A DNA stretch of 10,331 bases, from positions 1-10,331 of the forward strand of contig CABQJA010000066.1 of the NCBI GenBank assembly GCA_902464345.1, in the 5' to 3' direction. The stretch comes from an uncultured Clostridium sp. (GTDB taxonomy: Bacteria; Bacillota; Clostridia; Lachnospirales; Lachnospiraceae). Below are positions 1-7,602 of the stretch, one piece after another; position 1 is the stretch's first letter; every line of letters begins with the position of its first letter. A program made the translations under genes and the position numbers. The notes beneath the pieces are model-generated. The model ran no database searches, was not told where the DNA came from, and worked only from the letters and a program-made list of their open reading frames with translations.

Positions 1-289
1 CCGGTTAACGCACACCGTTTTCCCTGCCATCATGACAAAGTAAAAGGGACAGTCACCGAACGACTGTCCCTTTTGGAGAAGGTATTTTTGTTACTTATGG
101 GTGTAGCAAAAAACTATATAATGTATTGGGGGGGGTTACAAGTTTATTATAACAAATCCCCCTGAAAAGTGTTCACAAACAATTTTTAATTTTCACACTT
201 CTTTTGTGCAAAAAAACGATGATTTCTTCCAAATCCTTCAAACCGCAATGGCAAAATAGATAATTCGCTTTACGGAAATTGGCAATTTG
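1..289. other. AT-rich intergenic region downstream of ftsH
   Basis: No convincing gene is seen here. It holds the hairpin at 42-74, a run of eight G at 128-135 and several A/T tracts. Just after the ftsH stop there is a small inverted repeat (AAATT/AATTT), and at 221-235 a 5-bp stem read on the minus strand followed, four bases later, by seven T (216-210). The latter is at best a weak terminator. An open frame on the plus strand runs from the left edge to 165 without a start codon in the window. Confidence 0.5.
42..74. terminator. 13-bp perfect hairpin, bidirectional terminator or REP-like palindrome
   Basis: The arms at 42-54 and 62-74 are perfect inverted repeats (AAAAGGGACAGTC and its complement) around a 7-nt loop, ACCGAAC. 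Each strand therefore reads a GC-rich stem that ends in TTTT, the usual form of a bidirectional intrinsic terminator. It lies about 215 nt beyond the ftsH stop and is the strongest hairpin downstream of that gene, so it may end the ftsH transcript and perhaps a convergent gene off the left edge. The T-tract is short on both strands (TTTT then GG on plus, TTTT then AC on minus), so a dispersed REP-like palindrome is an equally good reading. Confidence 0.6.
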
Positions 290-2161
290 TTATACATCCC
301 CATTTTCCGGCTCTTTTTCAGCAGTTTCATCAGTCGCAAAGAGCTGTTCAAACTCTCTCTGATCGATCCGGTCTTTCTCTAACAGTAATTTTGCACAACG
401 ATGTAACACATCCATATTATCCACCAGAATCTGCTTCGCCTTCTGGTAGCAGTCATCCATGATCTTCTTAACTTCTACGTCGATCTGCTTTGCAGTCTCC
501 TCGCTGAAGCTCTTTGCATGACCCAGATCCCGTCCGAGGAATACCTCTTCCTCATCTGAGTTCTCATAATTGATCAGGCCCATCTGCTCTGACATACCAT
601 ACTTGGTCACCATGGCACGGGCAGTCTGTGTTGCCACCTTAATATCCTGGGAAGCCCCGGTCGTGATATCCTCACAGATCAGTTCCTCTGCAATTCTTCC
701 GCCAAAGTCCACCATGATATCCTGCAGCATCATGCCCTTTGTGGTAAACTCATTATCATTGTTCGGCAGACGCATGGTATAACCTGCGGCTCCCTCACCG
801 GTCGGAATAATAGACACAGCATAAACCGGTCCGACATCCGGCAACAGATGATAAAGAATCGCATGCCCGGACTCATGATAAGCCGTAATCTCTCTCGTTT
901 TCTCCGGAATCAGCCGGCTCTTCTTCTCTGTACCGACACCAACCTTAATAAAGGCTGCATCAATATTCTTCTTCTCAATATACTTCTGATTCTGCTTTGC
1001 AGCCTGAATTGCCGCCTCATTCATCAGATTTTCCAGATCCGCACCGGCAAATCCGGATGTTGTTCTGGCAACCTCATGAAGATCCACATCATCGCCAATT
1101 GGCTTATTTCTTGTATGCACCTTCAGAATCTCTTCTCTTCCCTTTACATCCGGCCGTCCGACAAATACCTTACGGTCAAAACGTCCCGGTCTCAGAATTG
1201 CAGGGTCCAGAATATCTACACGGTTGGTCGCTGCCAGTACGATAATTCCCTCGTTCAGGCCGAAACCATCCATCTCTACCAGTAACTGGTTCAACGTCTG
1301 TTCACGTTCGTCATGTCCGCCACCCAGACCGGAGCCTCGCTTTCTCGCTACCGCATCGATCTCATCAATAAATACAATACATGGTGCCAGCTTCCGTGCG
1401 TTCAGGAACAGATCCCGGACTCTGGATGCGCCGACACCAACAAACATTTCTACGAAATCAGAACCCGAAATGCTCAGGAACGGAACATCTGCCTCTCCGG
1501 ATATTGCCTTTGCCAGCAATGTCTTACCGGTTCCCGGAGGGCCTACCAGCAGGACACCCTTTGGGATTCTTGCGCCAAGCTCTTTATATTTACCCGGATC
1601 CTTCAGGAAATCAACGATTTCCTCCAGCTCCTGCTTCTCCTCTTCCAGACCCGCTACATTGGTAAAGTTGGTTCCGTGACGAAACTCCACCTTCGCCTTA
1701 GCCGGACTCTTTCCGAAATCCATCATCTTACTTCCGCCACCGGCAGCATTCTGCATGGCCATCATCATACTGAAGATCAGTACGATAACGACAACCGCCA
1801 GAATCGCATATGGCAAAAATTTCATAAAGGAGCTTTCTCTGGTAACATCTGCAACCGATATATCTACATCCGGTGCCTTCTCCTGTAATTCATTAATAAC
1901 TGCATTTACATCTGTGGCATATAGTTCGTTCTGTGTCTGATTCTCACTAATCGCCGTAATCACACCCGTTGGGATCTCCTCATTCTGCTCAACGGTGATT
2001 GCTGTAATCTTTCCGTCGTCTACATCCTGCCAGAAATCAGTCAGGCTGTAATCACTCAGATTCAGCGGTCTGGAATTCATATAATATGTGTATCCCAGCA
2101 CGATCAGTCCCAGAATGAACAGGAACCATATGATTCCACGCAATGATCCATTCTTATTCAT
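290..2161 (-). CDS. ftsH: ATP-dependent zinc metalloprotease FtsH
   Basis: Membrane-anchored AAA+ protease that forms hexamers, pulls damaged or regulatory membrane and cytosolic proteins through a central pore and degrades them. The 623 aa show every hallmark: a membrane segment near 10-27, an extracytoplasmic domain, a second membrane segment near 117-135, Walker A GPPGTGKT (207-214), pore loop FVEMFVG (236-242), Walker B with FIDEID (264-269), the second region of homology from ATNR (311-314) to GRFDR (326-330), the zinc site HESGH (429-433) and the probable third ligand D506 in TGASQD. Length is normal for the family. The start is supported by AAAGGAG 5 nt upstream. It follows hpt after 12 nt, as in Bacillus, and is the last gene of the run. 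It is probably co-transcribed with hpt and tilS. Confidence 0.98.
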   Translation of the reverse strand: MNKNGSLRGIIWFLFILGLIVLGYTYYMNSRPLNLSDYSLTDFWQDVDDGKITAITVEQNEEIPTGVITAISENQTQNELYATDVNAVINELQEKAPDVDISVADVTRESSFMKFLPYAILAVVVIVLIFSMMMAMQNAAGGGSKMMDFGKSPAKAKVEFRHGTNFTNVAGLEEEKQELEEIVDFLKDPGKYKELGARIPKGVLLVGPPGTGKTLLAKAISGEADVPFLSISGSDFVEMFVGVGASRVRDLFLNARKLAPCIVFIDEIDAVARKRGSGLGGGHDEREQTLNQLLVEMDGFGLNEGIIVLAATNRVDILDPAILRPGRFDRKVFVGRPDVKGREEILKVHTRNKPIGDDVDLHEVARTTSGFAGADLENLMNEAAIQAAKQNQKYIEKKNIDAAFIKVGVGTEKKSRLIPEKTREITAYHESGHAILYHLLPDVGPVYAVSIIPTGEGAAGYTMRLPNNDNEFTTKGMMLQDIMVDFGGRIAEELICEDITTGASQDIKVATQTARAMVTKYGMSEQMGLINYENSDEEEVFLGRDLGHAKSFSEETAKQIDVEVKKIMDDCYQKAKQILVDNMDVLHRCAKLLLEKDRIDQREFEQLFATDETAEKEPENGDV

Positions 2162-2173
2162 TGCTTCTCCTTT

Positions 2174-2692
2174 CTATACTTCCACAACTCCGATGTATGG
2201 AAGATTTCTGTATTTTTGAGCATAATCCAGACCGTATCCGACAACAAATACATCCGGAATCACGAAGCCGCTGTCATCTACTTCTACTTCCTTCTCCCGG
2301 CGGTCCGGCTTGTTTAACAATGTAATCAGACGGATGCTCTCCGGCTGACGCTCTGAAAGGATCCGGAGAAGATAGCTCAAGGTATTCCCCGAATCAATAA
2401 TATCCTCTACTACAATTACGTGCCGGCCTTCAATGGATTCATCCAGATCCTTATTGATCTTTACCCGGCCACTGGTCTTCGTCTCCGATCCATAGCTGGA
2501 TACCGACATGAAATCCATCGTTGCCGGAATCGTCAGACGCTTTGCCAGCTCACACACAAAGAACACACTGCCCTTCAGGATTCCGATCAGATGCACGGTC
2601 TCACCTGCATAATCCCGGTTGATCTTATCTGCCATCTCCTGAATTCTGGTCTCCAGTGCTTCTTCAGAAATAAAAACTGATATCTTATCCAT
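2174..2692 (-). CDS. hpt: Hypoxanthine (guanine) phosphoribosyltransferase
   Basis: Cytosolic purine-salvage enzyme that joins hypoxanthine or guanine to PRPP, giving IMP or GMP and pyrophosphate. The 172 aa are normal length for a bacterial type I phosphoribosyltransferase. Visible motifs are the pyrophosphate-loop LKG (39-41), the flexible-loop region with SSYGSETKTSG (65-75) and the PRPP-binding signature VVEDIIDSGNTL (94-105) with the acidic pair E96-D97. The purine-contacting end VGYGLDYAQKYRNLPYIGV (151-169) is also typical. The start overlaps the tilS stop by 8 nt (ATGGATAA), and AAGGAG lies 6 nt upstream inside tilS, so the two are translationally coupled. In Bacillus, HprT together with TilS has been reported to stimulate ftsH expression; whether that holds here cannot be seen. 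Confidence 0.96.
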   Translation of the reverse strand: MDKISVFISEEALETRIQEMADKINRDYAGETVHLIGILKGSVFFVCELAKRLTIPATMDFMSVSSYGSETKTSGRVKINKDLDESIEGRHVIVVEDIIDSGNTLSYLLRILSERQPESIRLITLLNKPDRREKEVEVDDSGFVIPDVFVVGYGLDYAQKYRNLPYIGVVEV

Positions 2693-4100
2693 TTCTTTCT
2701 CCTTCGAATTGAAATTCTATCTGCAAAAGCCTCCGGGTCTTCTCCGTCACCTTTACATCCTCACTGATCCGCATTCCGATGACCCAGAACACCTGATGTC
2801 CGGATGCCAGCACCGGTATCGTTGCCCGTGCTTCCTGCGGAACCTTATTATCAATAAAATACCTGGCCAGCTTCTTATGCCCGCCCTGTGCATCAACGAT
2901 CAGATAGTCTCCTGCCTGCGGCATTCGTATTGATAAAGCTCCACATATTTTATCATAATCTAATAATTTAGTATAGCACTTTTTGGAAATTTCTATGTCG
3001 CTTTGCATAGACAATTGTTCACAAAAAAGCCTTCCGATCCCAGGTATTTCGGTTTCTCCGGGAACCTGTACCGGAACCGGTGTCATAGCCGCCTGCTTCT
3101 CTGTCATTTCCTGTTTTTTCTCTGTGATCCGGACTCCGTCATATGTCCGGACTGCTATCATGTTATATGGCAGTGTTATCTGTTTTCCCACCTGTCGGTC
3201 AAACAGCTGACGCACCTGCTCTACATGCACCTGCTCCAGATCCTTTGCGGTCTCACTCACTCTGCACATGGCCCGGTAGATCAGATGCTTCTGTAACAGT
3301 GCCGCCATTGTCCGAACCGGTATTTCCAGTATAAGCACTCCGTTCTCCTGTCGTTTCACACAGTCCGGCTCTGCCCGCTCTGCTTCTGCTTCCACATAAT
3401 TCCAATACTCCTCTGCCACCTCTGTTGCAGCTGTCATATGCATAACCGCCTGTGTGTTTACGGTTTCCAATGCCGGTATCACCTGATTTCGGATGCGGTT
3501 TCTGGAATAATCATCGGACGCATTGGACGCATCGATATAATACTGTAGCTTCCGCTCCTCCAGATACCGGAGAATCTCCTGCCGCCCGATCCGGATCAAC
3601 GGCCGGATAATTTCTCCTCTGACCGCCGGTATTCCCGCCATTCCCTTCATGCCGGTTCCCCGTGCAATGTGAAACAGAAATGTCTCCGCCCGGTCATTCT
3701 GATGATGCGCCACCGCAATTCGTCCGGCTCCGCCTGCCTGCTCCAATACCTGTTCAAAGCATTCATACCGGTAATTTCTACCGGCCTCCTCCGTCGACCA
3801 GCCGTTTTCTGCCGCATATTCTTTTATATTCTTACGAAATACCTGACACGGAATCTGCCGCTGCCTGCAGAGCGTCTCTACATATTGCTCTTCCTCCTGT
3901 GCCTCCGGCCTTAACAGATGATTTACGTGCACCACCTGCAGCCGAAAGTCACTGTTTTCCGCCAGTCGGCACAAAATATCCAGCAGGCATACCGAATCCG
4001 GGCCTCCGGACACTCCGACCACTACCGTATCTCCCGCTGTGATCATATGAAACTGTGCAATTGTCTCCCGTACCTTTTCAAGTATATTCTCTTCCCGCAT
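2685..4100 (-). CDS. tilS: tRNA(Ile)-lysidine synthetase
   Basis: Essential tRNA-modifying enzyme. It attaches lysine to C34 of the tRNA-Ile(CAU) anticodon using ATP, so the tRNA reads AUA and is charged with isoleucine rather than methionine. The N-terminal PP-loop ATPase carries SGGPDS (31-36), preceded by VVVGV, then HVNHLLRPEA (58-67), HHQNDRAET (132-140) and the RNRIRNQVIP stretch (200-209) typical of the family. A middle domain and a C-terminal TilS_C domain (from about residue 380, with IRMPQAGDYL and FIDNKVPQEAR) follow. The 471 aa are normal. AAGGA 7 nt before the ATG supports the start. It begins 11 nt after spoIIE, and its last codons contain the hpt ribosome binding site. Confidence 0.95.
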   Translation of the reverse strand: MREENILEKVRETIAQFHMITAGDTVVVGVSGGPDSVCLLDILCRLAENSDFRLQVVHVNHLLRPEAQEEEQYVETLCRQRQIPCQVFRKNIKEYAAENGWSTEEAGRNYRYECFEQVLEQAGGAGRIAVAHHQNDRAETFLFHIARGTGMKGMAGIPAVRGEIIRPLIRIGRQEILRYLEERKLQYYIDASNASDDYSRNRIRNQVIPALETVNTQAVMHMTAATEVAEEYWNYVEAEAERAEPDCVKRQENGVLILEIPVRTMAALLQKHLIYRAMCRVSETAKDLEQVHVEQVRQLFDRQVGKQITLPYNMIAVRTYDGVRITEKKQEMTEKQAAMTPVPVQVPGETEIPGIGRLFCEQLSMQSDIEISKKCYTKLLDYDKICGALSIRMPQAGDYLIVDAQGGHKKLARYFIDNKVPQEARATIPVLASGHQVFWVIGMRISEDVKVTEKTRRLLQIEFQFEGERNG

Positions 4101-4111
4101 ATTTCTATCCT

Positions 4112-6160
4112 TTATTTTCTCCAGATACCAAGCACCAGGATACTGGCATCATCCCGCATCTGATTTTTACTGATCTCCTGAACTCTGGTCAGCAGCTCCT
4201 CTGCCATTTCCTGTGGATTCGTTGTATCGATCTCCAGGATCAGTTCTTTTAAGCACTCCTCTTTATTTTCAAATAAAATTGCATCCAGCACTCCATCACT
4301 GACCATGATAACCATATCACCATGGTAAAACTTCTTGCGGATTGCGTCAATCTCTGTTTGCTCCCGGACACCGACCGGCAATGTAGTGGACTGGATCGTT
4401 TCCATCCAGTCGCCGCGTTTGATAAAGGTTGCTGATGCTCCCATTTTCAGAAATTCACCGACACCCGAATACAGATCCAGCATACACATATCCATCGTTG
4501 CGAACTGCTCGCCCTGCCCCTGAACCGCAATCAGTTCATTCAGCAGCTCAATGGCAGACTCTTTCCGGAATCCGGCCTCCAGCATTTCCTCCAGCAGGTC
4601 TACCAGCTGTTCACTCTGTCTGGATGCTTCTACACCGCTTCCCATGCCGTCCGCTAACAACATCAGCAGCTGTCCGTTTTTTAATTCCATTTGAGAAAAA
4701 TTATCACCGGAGACTACCTGTCCATCCTTGGCTATCCGCTTTACGCCCATCAGATACCGATAACGGACATCCTCCTCAAACTGCACTACATGATATTCCC
4801 GGTTCAGGATCATGCGGCTGGAGGCCGTCGGGCGATAGGGTGTGTCCATACATCGGCTGATTATTTCCGCAATCTCCTTCGTGGTCATAACCCTTCCATG
4901 CAGAGTCCGTGCAGAAAGATAGATCTCTTTTCTTCCATAGATTCCCTGCACCTGTGTCAGCTGACGCACCCGGATATTCTGCCGTTCCAGCTGATGAACC
5001 AGCAACGCCTGACGTTCCCCGTTACTAACCGCCGGTTCCTCCATTGTTGCCGATAGATGGGCCAGGTTTTCTCCAATCTCCCCCATCTGTCTCGCAAAGA
5101 CCGGTGCCGCATATCCGGCGGCCTGTCCATTGCCCTGTACGGTATATGCCGGCTGGCAAAAAGTCCGGCTCAATTTATGAAAGACCGCTGCCGTCTCCTG
5201 AATGTGTTTTTTTATCACAATCTGTCTCTCCCACTGCACGGTATCCTGCTCCATATGATTGCCGGTGCCTGCCCGTTTCATCATATAGGATTTCGGTGTG
5301 CAGATAAACAGAAGGCCCGCTGTCAGCAGTCCCCGCAGCGCCGCCACCTCCAGCAACTCCGGATAGTAAAAGAATCCCAGAAATCCAAGTACCGTCAGAA
5401 AGCCAAGCGTTTCCAATGTTTTTCCGAACTCTCCTAAAAATCCGGCGGCCATACTTAAAATCACGCAGATCGCCACCCATTCTACCTGATGGGTACGAAT
5501 TGCCAGAATCACGCCGCAGACCGTTCCGACGCTGGCTCCATATGCCACGCCGAACCGATATGCCATATATAAGATCAGATAGTAAATAACTCCCTGAAGC
5601 AGGGTGAAATAATACAAGACCTGCAGCGGAATCCCCCAGAGAACCACTGCCAGCAGAGTCAGTGTACTAAGCAGATTCTCGCTCTGCATAATATCCTCAT
5701 GGTTATGCAGTACCTGAAATGCCTGCTCCAGAATCACGGAAAATCCGGCAACTGCAATCCCTTCCATGAGTGGAAGATAAAACAACTGGTCATTTCCCCA
5801 CGGCGTCAGTATATAAAGCATTCCGATTCCGATCGTCATGCTACCGGCGATTCCGGCCACCAGAAGCGGATTCCTGGTCCGGTCCTTACCGGATATCAGA
5901 CTGATCACTACTATCATTCCAACGATGATACCGGTATACTTTACACAGCTTCCAATCTCTCCGGTCGAAGCAATTCCAAGAAGCAGCGCCACCAGAAGTC
6001 CCCAGGATCCCTGTCCTGCGAGATAGCTTCCGGCAAACACAGCAATTGCAAACGGATGAAGTCCCGCTATTTCCGATCGTGCCGCCAGAAATCCCAGCAA
6101 ATACAGCCAGACCTCCTCCCGTATGCCGATTCTGTTTTCCCGTTTCTTTTTTAACTCCAT
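4112..6160 (-). CDS. spoIIE: Stage II sporulation protein E, membrane serine phosphatase
   Basis: SpoIIE dephosphorylates the anti-anti-sigma factor SpoIIAA in the forespore, which releases sigma-F; it also interacts with FtsZ during polar septation. The 682 aa contain a hydrophobic N-terminal half (about 15-290) with roughly ten membrane segments, a linker/regulatory region (about 300-470) and a C-terminal PP2C-type phosphatase. Phosphatase motifs are SGDNFS (484-489), DGMGSG (504-509), ATMDMCMLDL (554-563), GASATF (574-579), SDGVLDA (621-627) and RDDASILV (669-676); D504, D622 and D670 are the expected metal-binding aspartates. It is clearly shorter than the roughly 827-aa Bacillus protein, mainly before the phosphatase. 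AAGG directly abuts the ATG and a GGGGG tract lies further up, so the ribosome binding site is poor. A promoter with Spo0A-type spacing lies upstream. Confidence 0.96.
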   Translation of the reverse strand: MELKKKRENRIGIREEVWLYLLGFLAARSEIAGLHPFAIAVFAGSYLAGQGSWGLLVALLLGIASTGEIGSCVKYTGIIVGMIVVISLISGKDRTRNPLLVAGIAGSMTIGIGMLYILTPWGNDQLFYLPLMEGIAVAGFSVILEQAFQVLHNHEDIMQSENLLSTLTLLAVVLWGIPLQVLYYFTLLQGVIYYLILYMAYRFGVAYGASVGTVCGVILAIRTHQVEWVAICVILSMAAGFLGEFGKTLETLGFLTVLGFLGFFYYPELLEVAALRGLLTAGLLFICTPKSYMMKRAGTGNHMEQDTVQWERQIVIKKHIQETAAVFHKLSRTFCQPAYTVQGNGQAAGYAAPVFARQMGEIGENLAHLSATMEEPAVSNGERQALLVHQLERQNIRVRQLTQVQGIYGRKEIYLSARTLHGRVMTTKEIAEIISRCMDTPYRPTASSRMILNREYHVVQFEEDVRYRYLMGVKRIAKDGQVVSGDNFSQMELKNGQLLMLLADGMGSGVEASRQSEQLVDLLEEMLEAGFRKESAIELLNELIAVQGQGEQFATMDMCMLDLYSGVGEFLKMGASATFIKRGDWMETIQSTTLPVGVREQTEIDAIRKKFYHGDMVIMVSDGVLDAILFENKEECLKELILEIDTTNPQEMAEELLTRVQEISKNQMRDDASILVLGIWRK

Positions 6161-6228
6161 CCTTCTACCCCCGCCTGTATCTCAGTGTCTCATGATATAT
6201 TCTGATGATCTTCTATCACATAACACCC

Positions 6229-6261
6229 ATTATACGGGGTAGATCTTCCTGATTCTGTCAT
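6229..6261 (-). promoter_or_regulatory. Candidate spoIIE promoter with 21-bp spacer
   Basis: On the minus strand a perfect TATAAT (6234-6229) is preceded by ATGACA (6261-6256), 5 of 6 matches to the sigma-A -35. The gap between them is 21 bp (6255-6235) instead of 17. Bacillus spoIIE and spoIIG are known for near-consensus elements held 21-22 bp apart, which need Spo0A~P for activation. The position, about 70 nt before the spoIIE start and in the only sizeable gap ahead of it, fits. I do not see a clean 0A box (TGTCGAA) nearby; the closest, TGACAGAA overlapping the -35, is poor. Confidence 0.6.
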
Positions 6262-6306
6262 TTTATGGAAGAAGGATTCTATAATATTCCCCACAGAATG
6301 CAAAAA

Positions 6307-7602
6307 TTATGCATCAAACATAATCTTTTCACTCTGAAACATCTTCGCTGTCAGTAACGCACAGGAAATACCCATGACCAGATTCGATACTACCGCAAGT
6401 GCAAATCCGCTACCGGTAATGTCACAGGTAAATATATTTTTCAGTGCCATGGTTGGTCCGTACAACGGGATCAGATACTGCAGAGTCGTTACCTTGTCTC
6501 CCTGGAACATGGATAGGATACCGATCACCATAACGACCATATAGGCAGGCATGATATAGGTACTGCCCTCTTTCATATTCTTTGCCAGTGTCGCACAGAC
6601 TGCGATCAATGCCACATATAAGAATACCAGCGTTACGATCAGAACTAGAAGCATCACCATCTGTCCGGCCGTAAATTGAAGCTCCTGTCCCGTCATTGCG
6701 CCCAGCGTACGATAAACCATCGGCATGGCAAAGATCATTGCGCCACCATACACCAGTGCCGAAAGTCCGGATAACACCATTAAGGCAAATAACTTTCCGT
6801 ATACGATATAGCTCCGCTTCACAGGGGTCACCAGCATCGCTGCAATGGTTCCCCGTTCCTTCTCACCGGCAAAGCTGTCCGCTCCCAGATTCATGGCTCC
6901 GGCAAATAACAGCACGGTAATCATATATGGGATGGCATATCCAAGCGCCTTACCCTGTGCCCGGTTATCATTCTGAATGACCGAATGGTCATTCGTCTCG
7001 TCCACCGTAAATATCTTGATCTGATCCAGAGATCCCAGCCGTTCCTCCAGCAATTGATTCCGGTACGGCTCCAGAATCCCATTCAGAAAATCTGCTCTGG
7101 CGTTATCCGAATAATCCTCAGACGGATTATAAAAGGTCTGCACATCCGGCACTTCATCCCCGACCTTATAATCGGCTACCGTCTGCTCAAATGCCTTCGG
7201 GAATACCACCAGAAGATCCAGATCCCCTGTATATACCTGATTCTTTGCCGTGTTCATCTCCTCGGCATCCTTTGCCTGCGCTGCCTTTTCATCCAGACCG
7301 GCATCTGCTCCGTCCTGCCAGGTGATCTGATATCTCGTATCATTGATTTCATAATAAGTATGTCCCTCATCAGACCGGATATAATCCTCCAGATATGTCC
7401 GAAAGCTCTCCGGTGCCTGTCTCACGATCACCGTTGCTTCATGTGCCTGCTGATCATTCATCATAGAGACTGCCAGAATCCCGATCAGTCCATACATACC
7501 AACCACCAGCAGAGCAGGCAGTATAAATAGTCCGAACACCATTTTTTTATCCGAGAATACGCGGTATAATTCCTTACGGAATACGATTCCTATTGCTTTC
7601 AT
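6307..7602 (-). CDS. natB: ABC-2 type exporter permease, NatB-like
   Basis: Membrane subunit of a two-gene ABC exporter whose ATPase is the gene just upstream. The 431 aa show a cytoplasmic start with FRKELYRVFSDKK (8-20), one membrane segment (about 22-48), a large hydrophilic extracytoplasmic region (about 50-220), then a block of about five membrane segments (near 222-240, 268-296, 315-340, 348-366, 396-418). The cytoplasmic motif GEKERGT (246-252) after the second segment is typical of NatB-type ABC-2 permeases. The start overlaps the natA stop as ATGA and has GGAGG 7 nt upstream. NatB in Bacillus takes part in sodium extrusion; relatives in Clostridia are mostly of unknown substrate, so the symbol denotes family, not proven function. 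Confidence 0.85.
   Translation of the reverse strand: MKAIGIVFRKELYRVFSDKKMVFGLFILPALLVVGMYGLIGILAVSMMNDQQAHEATVIVRQAPESFRTYLEDYIRSDEGHTYYEINDTRYQITWQDGADAGLDEKAAQAKDAEEMNTAKNQVYTGDLDLLVVFPKAFEQTVADYKVGDEVPDVQTFYNPSEDYSDNARADFLNGILEPYRNQLLEERLGSLDQIKIFTVDETNDHSVIQNDNRAQGKALGYAIPYMITVLLFAGAMNLGADSFAGEKERGTIAAMLVTPVKRSYIVYGKLFALMVLSGLSALVYGGAMIFAMPMVYRTLGAMTGQELQFTAGQMVMLLVLIVTLVFLYVALIAVCATLAKNMKEGSTYIMPAYMVVMVIGILSMFQGDKVTTLQYLIPLYGPTMALKNIFTCDITGSGFALAVVSNLVMGISCALLTAKMFQSEKIMFDA

Noticed and set aside
1..33. Minus-strand ATGATG at 33-28 opening a frame (MMAGKTVCVNR) that leaves the window.
   Set aside because: No ribosome binding site precedes it, because the hairpin at 42-74 occupies that position, and 11 codons are not evidence of a gene.
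1..43. Plus-strand frame ending RLTHTVFPAIMTK at a TAA (41-43) right before the hairpin, like a convergent gene with its terminator.
   Set aside because: Attractive arrangement, but only 13 codons are visible and several frames are open over this distance.
1..165. Open frame on the plus strand from the left edge to a TGA at 163-165 (about 54 codons).
   Set aside because: It has no start codon that matters, runs through the hairpin and the G8 tract, and shows no recognisable motif. Chance openness or the tail of an element-borne gene cannot be told apart.
848..1285. Long plus-strand frames opposite ftsH, tilS and spoIIE (for example 848-1285, 1313-1888, 3662-4042, 5699-6154).
   Set aside because: They are antisense to genes with clear family motifs, lack ribosome binding sites and give low-complexity proteins without recognisable domains.
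4262..4277. Perfect inverted repeat TTTATTT-TC-AAATAAA inside spoIIE.
   Set aside because: It encodes part of the LFENKEE stretch and is explained by AT-rich codons; no T-run or promoter pairing supports a function.
5175..5480. Minus-strand 101-codon frame within spoIIE.
   Set aside because: It lies wholly inside spoIIE in another frame and has no start signal or domain.
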